Shown: positions 7,362 to 14,105 of the stretch, piece by piece
Layout: every line of letters starts with the position of its first letter
Numbering within the stretch: the first letter of the stretch is position 1
Source: Lachnoclostridium sp. UBA7122
GTDB lineage: Bacteria; Bacillota; Clostridia; Lachnospirales; Lachnospiraceae
NCBI GenBank assembly: GCA_002493085.1
Contig: DKXQ01000075.1
Location: 1-14,105 of the forward strand
Direction of reading: 5' to 3'
Length of the DNA stretch: 14,105 nt
The notes under the pieces: generated by a model
The model's database searches: none
What the model was told of the DNA's origin: nothing
What the model saw: the letters and a program-made list of their open reading frames with translations, nothing else
Translations under genes and position numbers: made by a program

Positions 7362-8033
7362 ATGGAAAAGTTAAAAATATTAGTTGTTGATGATGAATCC
7401 AGAATGAGGAAATTAGTAAAAGATTTTCTGGTCAAAAAGGATTTTAATGTTATAGAAGCAGAGAATGGTGAACAGGCTGTTGATATATTTTATGATAATA
7501 AAGATATTGCACTTATTATACTGGATGTTATGATGCCTAAGATGGACGGCTGGGAAGTGTGCCGTGAAATCAGGAAATATTCGCAGGTACCTATTATTAT
7601 GCTTACAGCAAAAGGTGATGAAAAAGATGAACTTCTGGGATTTAACCTTGGAGTGGATGAATATATTTCTAAACCATTTAGTCCTAAAATACTTGTAGCA
7701 AGGGTGGAGGCAATACTACGCAGGACAAATGTATTTGAAGAAGGCAGCCTTGAAGCAGGTGGAATTGTAATCAACCAGTCTGCACATGAAGTTAAAATTG
7801 ATGGCAAAGTTATTGAACTGAGTTATAAGGAATTTGAACTTCTGGCATATTTTATCACAAACCAGGGTGTTGCACTGTCAAGGGAACGCATCCTTAATAA
7901 TGTCTGGAATTATGACTATTTTGGAGATGCACGGACTATAGATACACATGTGAAGAAACTCAGAAGCAAGCTTGGGGACAAAGGCAAGTATATTAAAACT
8001 ATATGGGGTATGGGTTATAAGTTTGAGATTTAA
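7362..8033 (+). CDS. OmpR/PhoB-family response regulator
   Basis: This 223-residue two-component response regulator is a cytoplasmic DNA-binding protein. The receiver domain (about 1-120) has the acidic pair D10/D11 in VVDDE, the phospho-acceptor D55 in LDVMMPKMDG, T82 in MLTAKGDEKDE, Y101 and K104 in DEYISKPF. The winged-helix effector domain (about 128-223) has SYKEFELL, and the recognition helix lies in RTIDTHVKKLRSKLG, ending with IWGMGYKFEI. All key residues are intact. The start is supported by AAAGGA about 13 bases upstream. No histidine kinase gene is next to it: upstream is the coiled-coil membrane protein and downstream is convergent parC. It is therefore either an orphan regulator or one whose kinase lies elsewhere. 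Target genes cannot be told from the sequence. Confidence 0.95.
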   Translation: MEKLKILVVDDESRMRKLVKDFLVKKDFNVIEAENGEQAVDIFYDNKDIALIILDVMMPKMDGWEVCREIRKYSQVPIIMLTAKGDEKDELLGFNLGVDEYISKPFSPKILVARVEAILRRTNVFEEGSLEAGGIVINQSAHEVKIDGKVIELSYKEFELLAYFITNQGVALSRERILNNVWNYDYFGDARTIDTHVKKLRSKLGDKGKYIKTIWGMGYKFEI

Positions 8034-8068
8034 GTATAAAGAATCCCACTGATGGGATTCTTTATACT
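8033..8068. terminator. Bidirectional terminator between convergent genes
   Basis: A perfect inverted repeat has 16-base arms, AGTATAAAGAATCCCA (8033-8048) and TGGGATTCTTTATACT (8053-8068), with a CTGA loop. Its first base is the last base of the response regulator stop codon. The A/T-rich outer stem supplies a T-rich 3' side in both directions, so it can serve both the regulator gene and parC. A looser ATAGCC/GGCTAT pair follows before the parC stop. Confidence 0.85.
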
Positions 8069-8095
8069 ATAGCCAGATGTATTTTGCTTCAGCGG

Positions 8096-10339
8096 CTATT
8101 TAAGTTTTACAGGGAAGCCATTCCGGTTTTGTACTTGTAATTTCTGTGTGTTATAATGCTTTCCATTTAATTCTATCTGTGTATCATCTGAAGCTATTAT
8201 CCTGGCATATTCTACATAATCATTATTTGCCAGAGTGATTCCTTTAAGCCCCTTGCCTGTCTTTTTAAGCTCATTCACCTGGTTTAGCGGGAATACAAGA
8301 CAGTACATGTTTTTTGTCACCATTATTATGTTTGTGTTAGCATCCATTATTTCTTCTGCAGTAACAGGCTGTGCACATATAAGCATGTCATCTTCCATAA
8401 GTTTTGTGGAAGATATGGCAGCCCGGTTTGTTTCAAATTCTGTGCCTGGCACAAGTTTTATATATCCTGCCTTTGTCACAAATAAAAGCTGCACTTTAGA
8501 TAAATCATTAAAAGATATATACGTTATTACATCATCTTTTCCAATTTTACAAAGGGACTGTATTAGTACACCCTTGTCACGGTTCTTAACCTTTGGTATG
8601 GACATTGCTTTTATCTGGTACATAGTGCCTGCAGCAGAAAATACACAAAGCCTGTCAGTATTTTTCATCTGTATTATGTGTGTATACTCCTGGATTGTTT
8701 CAGGAGCAAGACGTGAATAACTTGCCTCATCAAGTGATTTGCAATAACCAAACCTGTCTACCATTATATAGACTGTTTCTTCCTTGATTTCTTCAATATA
8801 TTTTGTATTGCTGATATTTTCAAGGACTGTGCGCCTTTTCTTGCCGAACTGCTTTTTATATAGCTTAAGCCTCTTTTTAATGACTTTATGAAGTTCATTT
8901 ACATCATTTAATACTTTTTTATATGCAGCTGTATTATTAATTAAGTTGTCATTTTCCTGATGCAGTTTTAAAAGTTCAAGTCCTATAAGTTTGCTTAGCT
9001 GCATTGAAAGTATTGCATCTGCCTGTCTCTCTGTAAAACCAAGTTTTGCAGCTTCTTTTTCAGACTTTTTTGTTCTGAATTTAATACCGTCTGTTACGCC
9101 TTTGGCAAGACAGGCTTTTGCTTGTTTTACAGAACTGCTGCCTCTTAATATCTCTATAATAAGGTCTATGACACCAGTTGCTTTAATAAGCCCCTGGACA
9201 ATTTCAAGCCTTTCATTGGCTTTTGCAAGCAGATATTCATATTCCTTTGTGTAAAGTTCCTCCTGAAATGTAACAAATTCGCTTATAAGCCCTTTAAGTG
9301 TAAATGTAACTGGCTGCTTATTCTTTACGGCAAGCATATTTACACCATACGTATCTTCCATAGCAGTTTTCTGGTACAGCCCATTAAGCAGATTTTCTAT
9401 ATTCCTGTCCTTTTTTACTTCGATAACAATACGTATGCCTTCTTTAGAAGATTCGTCCCTGACATCATATATTTCATCAAAGACTTTATCTTTGGAAAGG
9501 GCAACAAGGTTTTCAAGAAGTTTTGTCTTATTGCCAGCCACTGTATATGGTATTTCTGTTATTACAAGGTTTTTGCGGCCATTGCTGCTGTTTTCAATCT
9601 CAACTTTTGAGCGTATCTTAAGTTTGCCTTCACCAGTATCATAAATATTAAAAATGTCATCAGAGTTTGTTATTGCTGCCCCTGTCGGGAAATCAGGGCC
9701 TTTAATATACTTCATAAGTCCTTTTGTGGATATTTCCGGGTTATCCATATATGCGGTAATGCCATCAATAACCTCAGCAACATTATGTGGTGGCATATTG
9801 GTTGCCATGCCTACGGCTATGCCTGTAGTACCATTGATAAGCAAGTTAGGAAGAGTAGCTGGCAGTACATCAGGCTCTTTTTCGCTTTCATCAAAATTAG
9901 GGCCAAATGGCACAAGACCTTTATCAAGATTTTCAAGCAGTGTCATTGCACCAGCAGAAAGCCTTGCTTCTGTATAGCGCATAGCAGCAGCGCCATCACC
10001 GTCAATAGAGCCAAAATTTCCATGCCCGTCAACAAGTGGGATAGAAAGAGAATACTCTTCTGTCATGTGTACAAGTGCATCATATATTGAACTGTCACCA
10101 TGGGGATGGTATTTACCCATTGCATCGCCAACAATACGTGCACTTTTTCTGTGTGGTTTATCAGGTGTAAGTGCAAGTTCATTCATAGCATAAAGTATGC
10201 GCCGCTGTACAGGTTTAAGACCATCCCTGACATCTGGCAGGGCTCTTGCAATAATTACACTTACTGCATAATCACGGTATGAGTTGCGCATTTCCTCCGA
10301 AAAATCCAGCTGTATAACAGACTGTTCATTATAATTCAT
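8096..10339 (-). CDS. parC: DNA topoisomerase IV subunit A
   Basis: This is the 747-residue DNA cleavage/rejoining subunit of a type IIA topoisomerase, which works as ParC2ParE2 to unlink daughter chromosomes. The breakage-reunion domain has the winged-helix QRDR segment GKYHPHGDSSIYD (S83, S84, D87) and the catalytic tyrosine Y122 in AAMRYTEARL. A PNLLINGTTGIAVGMATNMPPHN motif, a coiled-coil tower and a C-terminal beta-pinwheel (about 500-747) follow. At the place where GyrA carries the GyrA box (QRRGGKG), in the first pinwheel blade near residue 540, this protein reads YSRLAPETIQ. The lack of the box and the pairing with parE favour ParC over GyrA, although the N-terminal half is rather GyrA-like. 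It lies 32 bases after parE on the same strand. Its ribosome binding site (AAAGGG) is weak and distant, so translational coupling to parE is likely. Confidence 0.88.
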   Translation of the reverse strand: MNYNEQSVIQLDFSEEMRNSYRDYAVSVIIARALPDVRDGLKPVQRRILYAMNELALTPDKPHRKSARIVGDAMGKYHPHGDSSIYDALVHMTEEYSLSIPLVDGHGNFGSIDGDGAAAMRYTEARLSAGAMTLLENLDKGLVPFGPNFDESEKEPDVLPATLPNLLINGTTGIAVGMATNMPPHNVAEVIDGITAYMDNPEISTKGLMKYIKGPDFPTGAAITNSDDIFNIYDTGEGKLKIRSKVEIENSSNGRKNLVITEIPYTVAGNKTKLLENLVALSKDKVFDEIYDVRDESSKEGIRIVIEVKKDRNIENLLNGLYQKTAMEDTYGVNMLAVKNKQPVTFTLKGLISEFVTFQEELYTKEYEYLLAKANERLEIVQGLIKATGVIDLIIEILRGSSSVKQAKACLAKGVTDGIKFRTKKSEKEAAKLGFTERQADAILSMQLSKLIGLELLKLHQENDNLINNTAAYKKVLNDVNELHKVIKKRLKLYKKQFGKKRRTVLENISNTKYIEEIKEETVYIMVDRFGYCKSLDEASYSRLAPETIQEYTHIIQMKNTDRLCVFSAAGTMYQIKAMSIPKVKNRDKGVLIQSLCKIGKDDVITYISFNDLSKVQLLFVTKAGYIKLVPGTEFETNRAAISSTKLMEDDMLICAQPVTAEEIMDANTNIIMVTKNMYCLVFPLNQVNELKKTGKGLKGITLANNDYVEYARIIASDDTQIELNGKHYNTQKLQVQNRNGFPVKLK

Positions 10340-10371
10340 AAAATAAAACCAACCCTTTCTAAATTAAGAGG

Positions 10372-12294
10372 TTAAACATCCAGTCTTGCATATTTGGCCT
10401 CTTCCATTATAAATTGCCTGCGTGGCGGCACATTACTGCTCATAAGTGTAGATGTGATTTCATCTGCATCCACACTGTCACTTATGGAAATCTGTGCCAG
10501 TATCCTGCTTCCAGGGTCAAGCGTTGTCTCCCAGAGCTGCTGTGCATCCATTTCGCCAAGACCCTTATAACGCTGTAACCCTGTAATTTTATTATTCTTA
10601 TTTTTCCTGAACTTCTCAAGTGCAAAATCATCAAATAAGTATTCTGATTTTTTCTTTTTGCCATTAATATAGTCCACCTTATAAAGCGGTGGAAGGCCTC
10701 TGTAAACTTTACCAGAATATATAAGCTCAGGCATGAACCTGTAAAAAAAGGTAAGCAGCAGTGTACTTATATGTGCGCCATCCACATCAGCATCTGTAAG
10801 TATTATAATTTTATCATACCGGAGTTTATTTATATCAAATTCATCACCTATTCCACAGCCAAATGCAGCTATCATTGATTTGATTTCATTATTCAGGAGT
10901 ATTTTTTCAAGAGTTGCCTTTTCTACGTTTAGAATTTTGCCTCTAAGCGGCAGTACAGCCTGGGTGCGTCTGTTCCTTGCAGTCTTAACAGTCCCGCCAG
11001 CAGAATCCCCTTCGACGATGTACACTTCACATTCTTCAGGCTTCTTAGAAGTACACGCAGCAAGTTTACTTTTTGTATCAACATCATTTAACTGTTTTAA
11101 AACAGCATTGCGGGCTTTGTCACTTGCCTTGCGTGCATTATATGATTTCATGGAATTATCAAGTATTCTGCGGAGCACATCAATGTTTTTATCAAGATAC
11201 CTCTGTACCTCAGTGCTGAACACATCATCTACAGCCGTCTTCGCATCTGTATTTCCAAGTTTTGTCTTTGTCTGGCCTTCAAACTGTGGGTCAGGGTGTT
11301 TAATTGAAATAATTGCAACAATCCCATTTCTTATATCCTTGCCATCAAAATTCTCATCCTTATCCTTAAGCACTCCAAGTTCCCTTGCATACTGGTTCAT
11401 AACACGTGTAAGGGCGGTTTTAAACCCTGTAACAAGCGTGCCACCATCTACAACATTTATCCTGTTACAGTAAGGATTAATTTGTTCTGAAAAGTTTGAA
11501 GTATACTGGAAAGCAGCTTCAACTTCTATATCCCCGCTTTTGCCTTCTATGTATACTGGCTCATCATGCAGTACACTGGCATCACGGTTAATATAACTGA
11601 CAAAGCTTTTAATACCATCTTCTTCTATATAAACTTTTTCTTCACCCGCAGCTTCATCAAAAAATACAAGCTTTAAATTCTTATTCAGGTATGCAGTTTC
11701 CCTGAGCTTTTTCTTAATAACCTCTGCCTTAAACTCCACCGTTTCAAAAATATCAGGGTCAGGATAAAAAGTAACAATAGTGCCAGTATCTGTCTTTGCG
11801 CATCTGCCGGCAGGTTCAAGCGAACCATCATTATTAAGGACTGTTACAGGATGGCCTCCATTCTTATATTCGTCACGGTATATAAGGCCATTTCTGTGCA
11901 CCTCTACAATCATCCGTACAGACAGCGCATTAACAACAGAAGAACCTACACCATGCAGGCCTCCGGAAACCTTATATGCAGAATTGCCAAACTTGCCACC
12001 GGCATGAAGTATTGTATAAACAACCCGTTCCGTCGCAACCTTTTTGGATGGATGTATATCAACAGGTACACCACGGCCATTATCCTTAATGCAGATACCA
12101 CCATCTTTCTGCATAGTTATGTGTATTTCATTACAAAACCCTGCAAGATGTTCATCTATGCTGTTATCAAGGATTTCCCATATAAGATGGTGAAGCCCGC
12201 GTGGACCTGTAGAACCTATATACATGCCAGGGCGCTTGCGTACAGCCTCCAGGCCTTCAAGTATTACAATCTCTTTTCCTGTATATTCACTCAT
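10372..12294 (-). CDS. parE: DNA topoisomerase IV subunit B
   Basis: This is the ATPase subunit of topoisomerase IV, 640 residues from the chosen start. The GHKL ATPase domain has EILDNSIDE (E40, N44), DNGRGVP and SGGLHGVGSSVVNALS. The transducer domain follows, then the TOPRIM domain with VEGDSAGG (E428) and the Mg-binding DADVDGAH (D501, D503), and the C-terminal QRYKGLGEMDAQQLWETTLD. The reading frame also offers an ATG at 12306, but that one lacks an upstream Shine-Dalgarno. The ATG at 12294 is preceded by GGAGAG at 12299-12304, with a good 4-6 base spacing. The GGAG even overlaps the upstream ATG, so 12294 is preferred. It is first in a two-gene operon with parC. The GyrB-like sequence makes gyrB the main alternative name; the partner lacking a GyrA box argues for parE. 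Confidence 0.88.
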   Translation of the reverse strand: MSEYTGKEIVILEGLEAVRKRPGMYIGSTGPRGLHHLIWEILDNSIDEHLAGFCNEIHITMQKDGGICIKDNGRGVPVDIHPSKKVATERVVYTILHAGGKFGNSAYKVSGGLHGVGSSVVNALSVRMIVEVHRNGLIYRDEYKNGGHPVTVLNNDGSLEPAGRCAKTDTGTIVTFYPDPDIFETVEFKAEVIKKKLRETAYLNKNLKLVFFDEAAGEEKVYIEEDGIKSFVSYINRDASVLHDEPVYIEGKSGDIEVEAAFQYTSNFSEQINPYCNRINVVDGGTLVTGFKTALTRVMNQYARELGVLKDKDENFDGKDIRNGIVAIISIKHPDPQFEGQTKTKLGNTDAKTAVDDVFSTEVQRYLDKNIDVLRRILDNSMKSYNARKASDKARNAVLKQLNDVDTKSKLAACTSKKPEECEVYIVEGDSAGGTVKTARNRRTQAVLPLRGKILNVEKATLEKILLNNEIKSMIAAFGCGIGDEFDINKLRYDKIIILTDADVDGAHISTLLLTFFYRFMPELIYSGKVYRGLPPLYKVDYINGKKKKSEYLFDDFALEKFRKNKNNKITGLQRYKGLGEMDAQQLWETTLDPGSRILAQISISDSVDADEITSTLMSSNVPPRRQFIMEEAKYARLDV

Positions 12295-12336
12295 AAAACT
12301 CTCCATTCTAAATCAACATTGCGGACAAACATTTGT

Positions 12337-12365
12337 ATTATATATTTTTTATATATGAAAGTAAA
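12337..12365 (-). promoter_or_regulatory. Probable promoter of the parE-parC operon
   Basis: On the minus strand, TTTACT (12360-12365) and a perfect TATAAT (12337-12342) are separated by exactly 17 bases, 43 bases ahead of the parE start codon. This is a good fit to the housekeeping sigma consensus. The AT-rich composition lowers certainty. Confidence 0.6.
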
Positions 12366-12413
12366 GCACAAAATTTTTAATTTAAACTTTTTGGTGGCTT
12401 TAGATTATATGGC

Positions 12414-12566
12414 TCTGGCAGGTTCAAAATTTTTCCAGCCGACAGCCGCTCCCGCTTAGATGGAGGCACGCAGTGGTGCATAAAATCTGAAAAGACCAGA
12501 TTTAAGCACCAGCGGTCCCTTTTCAAACCACACTGCCTTTTGGAAAAATTTTTGAAATCTGCCAGA
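12414..12566. repeat. MITE-like palindromic element, copy 1
   Basis: This 153-bp element has imperfect terminal inverted repeats: 12414-12437 starts TCTGGCAGGTTCAAAA, and 12541-12566 ends GAAATCTGCCAGA. Inside is a hairpin, TGGTGC/GCACCA (12474-12479, 12506-12511) over AAATCTG/CAGATTT (12483-12489, 12497-12503). It holds no open reading frame of note, so it must be mobilised, if at all, by an enzyme encoded elsewhere. An inverted second copy starts at 13976. No clear target-site duplication is visible. It lies between the parE promoter and the methyltransferase promoter. Confidence 0.8.
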
Positions 12567-12711
12567 AAATTTATTCTTTGTGTAGCTTTTAGTAAAAAAC
12601 AAAACTAAATTACTTCAAATTTTATTAAAAGTTATCAGGAAAATATATTGTCATACTATATGTAAAAATATGGAAATTAAAAAAAGAAAAACTTTAAACA
12701 AAAAAATAAAC

Positions 12712-12739
12712 TTTACATTTATCTAAAAAAATGTATAAT
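12712..12739 (+). promoter_or_regulatory. Probable promoter of the methyltransferase gene
   Basis: TTTACA (12712-12717) and a perfect TATAAT (12734-12739) with a 16-base spacer lie 57 bases before the gene. A-tracts just upstream (12670-12710) resemble an UP element. The promoter lies inside the segment bounded by the two inverted elements, so the cassette carries its own expression signals. Confidence 0.6.
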
Positions 12740-12796
12740 TACATTTAAAAGGCTTATATAATAAGCAAAAATAAAATTGAGAGGAAATTTGTTAAC

Positions 12797-13930
12797 ATGA
12801 AGAGAAAATTTATAAATAAAGGAGTTAAAAAAGAACATAATATTTTAGAAATTGGTCCTAGTTCGTCACCACTTTATCCAAAATCTGAAGGATATCATAC
12901 TGAAGTTGTAGATTATTTAGATGAAGTACATTTGAAACAATTACATCCAAAAAGTGAAGATAAAATTGAAAAAGTTGATTATGTCTGTGCCAGGCATTAT
13001 GCAGATATGATTAATAAGGATAAATTTTATGATATTATTGCAGCTTCTCATGTGATTGAACATGTAGTTGATTTGATTGAATTTTTACAAGATTGTTCCA
13101 GACTGTTAAAAGATGCTGGGAAAATTAAATTAATAATACCTGATAAAAGATATGAGTTTGATTATTTCAAAGAAGAAACTTCTATAAGAAGTGTTATTAA
13201 TGAACATGTTTATAGAAAAGACAGTACAAATCATTCTATTGGTACAGCAGTAGAGTCGTTGTTAAATAATGTTCATATTGACGGTTATAATACATATATT
13301 CCAAATAGCGCACCAATTTATAAAGAAGATATGAAGTTTTTATGGAATAAAACTGAAATTGATGTAATGAAAAAAATTACTAATTTAATTAATAATTATA
13401 ACGAAGATGAATATACTAACAGACATTCATGGGTTTTTACTCCAAAATCTTTAGAAATTCTTATATATCAATTAAATATATTAGGATATACAGACTTGAT
13501 ATTAGATGAAATAATTACAGTAAAAAATAGTATTGAATTCTATGTCACATTAAAAAAAGGTAATAAAACATTTGATGGAAATTATTTAGCAGATTTATAT
13601 ATTGCTCATAAAAAAGAATATATAGAAAGCTGGAGTAATTATAAGGAATTACTCCAGGCTGTTAATATGCGGAAAAAACTATATGTATTTGGAACTGGTA
13701 AAGCATCTAATAAAGTAACACGTTTTCTGGATATATTAAACATTTCCTATGTTGGACATGTAGTTTCAGATGGATATAGGCAGGCGGAGTTTTATAATAA
13801 TCATCCTGTATATGAATTGGAAGAAATTAAGAATACAGAAAATATATGTATATTACTTGGCATATCATTAGAATTTAGAAATGAGATTTGCGAAACGTTA
13901 GATATGTCAAAAATTAATTATATATTTTAA
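12797..13930 (+). CDS. SAM-dependent methyltransferase with C-terminal nucleotide-binding-like domain
   Basis: This is a 377-residue class I methyltransferase with unknown substrate. Motif I is ILEIGPSSSP (residues 16-25), the acidic residue after strand 2 is in VVDYLD (D39), and the Methyltransf_11-type motif SHVIEH lies near residues 84-89, followed by the LLKDAGKIKLIIPD strand. The middle (about 125-285) is unassigned. Residues about 290-377 look like a second Rossmann-like unit, KKLYVFGTGKASNKV (GTGK at 299-302), ending in CILLGISLEFRNEI. It is similar in style to the nucleotide-binding domains attached to sugar- or polysaccharide-modifying enzymes, so a surface-glycan role is possible but unproven. 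The ribosome binding site AGAGGA is 11 bases upstream. The gene is visibly more AT-rich in sequence and codon choice than parE/parC, and inverted repeats flank it. Horizontal acquisition is likely. Confidence 0.8.
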   Translation: MKRKFINKGVKKEHNILEIGPSSSPLYPKSEGYHTEVVDYLDEVHLKQLHPKSEDKIEKVDYVCARHYADMINKDKFYDIIAASHVIEHVVDLIEFLQDCSRLLKDAGKIKLIIPDKRYEFDYFKEETSIRSVINEHVYRKDSTNHSIGTAVESLLNNVHIDGYNTYIPNSAPIYKEDMKFLWNKTEIDVMKKITNLINNYNEDEYTNRHSWVFTPKSLEILIYQLNILGYTDLILDEIITVKNSIEFYVTLKKGNKTFDGNYLADLYIAHKKEYIESWSNYKELLQAVNMRKKLYVFGTGKASNKVTRFLDILNISYVGHVVSDGYRQAEFYNNHPVYELEEIKNTENICILLGISLEFRNEICETLDMSKINYIF

Positions 13931-13975
13931 TTTGTGTTTTAGTTTTTGGCTGAAGGTTATACAAAGAGTACATTC

Positions 13976-14105
13976 TCTGGCAGATTTCAAAGATTTTTCC
14001 AAAAGGCAGTGTATGAAACCGCTGGTGCTTAAATCTGGTTTTGCCAGATTTTATGCACCACTGCGTGTTTCGTCCAAGCGGAAGCGGCTGCCGGCTGGAA
14101 AAATT
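13976..14105. repeat. MITE-like palindromic element, copy 2 (inverted, cut by window end)
   Basis: This is the reverse complement of the element at 12414-12566, about 80 percent identical by eye. It starts with TCTGGCAGATTTCAAAG and includes the hairpin TGGTGC/GCACCA (14023-14028, 14055-14060) over AAATCTGG/CCAGATTT (14031-14038, 14044-14051). It runs off the window at GGCTGGAAAAATT, about 19 bases short of the expected far terminus. The main difference is a shorter inner segment, lacking about 9 bases present in copy 1 near 12516-12528. It lies 45 bases after the methyltransferase stop and may also act as its transcription terminator. Confidence 0.8.

Noticed and set aside
11851..12459. Plus-strand frame running from inside parE into the repeat element
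   Set aside because: It overlaps the strongly conserved ATPase domain of parE in antisense, and its composition and lack of a start signal mark it as non-coding.
12414..14105. Integron attC sites flanking a gene cassette
   Set aside because: The two palindromic elements are in inverted, not direct, orientation. They lack recognisable R-box core sites, and the gene has its own promoter.
12414..14105. Classical insertion sequence or CRISPR array
   Set aside because: No transposase is encoded between the repeats, and there is no regular short repeat/spacer pattern.

Overview
The window looks like a chromosomal segment of an AT-rich Gram-positive gut-type anaerobe, most likely a Clostridia member of the Lachnospiraceae. 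The evidence is the clostridial-style hexameric glutamate dehydrogenase, the GLUG-repeat surface protein with a Pro/Thr linker and a lysine-rich Ig-like tail, strong AGGAGG ribosome binding sites, and an adjacent parE-parC pair. Genus and species cannot be told from the sequence alone.

Layout. Positions 56-781 (+) encode a cytosolic zinc-dependent phospholipase C-like protein. It converges on gdhA, NADP-type glutamate dehydrogenase (873-2225, -). A 304-bp divergent spacer follows, then a 1295-residue secreted surface protein (2530-6417, +). Next comes a 315-bp non-coding stretch (6418-6732) that is unusually rich in RNA-like structure. It holds an AT-rich dyad at a weak promoter, two GNRA-loop hairpins and an intrinsic terminator. 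After these lies a GC-rich segment that can fold as an H-type pseudoknot, with a switchable helix beside the Shine-Dalgarno sequence. This leader precedes a two-gene unit: a single-pass membrane protein with a coiled-coil tail (6733-7323) and an OmpR-type response regulator (7362-8033) with no kinase gene next to it. A perfect 16-bp-arm hairpin (8033-8068) separates this unit from the convergent topoisomerase IV operon, parE (12294 to 10372) then parC (10339 to 8096), both on the minus strand.

Right end. Upstream of parE is an AT-rich block holding one SAM-dependent methyltransferase gene (12797-13930, +) with its own promoter. Two inverted, roughly 80 percent identical copies of a palindromic MITE-like element flank it (12414-12566, and 13976 to the window end, where it is cut off). 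The arrangement suggests a mobile or invertible cassette placed next to a housekeeping operon.

How the genes work together. ParE and ParC form topoisomerase IV, which decatenates chromosomes. GdhA links ammonium to glutamate. The membrane protein and response regulator are probably co-transcribed and may share a signalling pathway. The two parts most worth following up are the structured leader at 6491-6735 and the element-flanked methyltransferase at 12414-14105.
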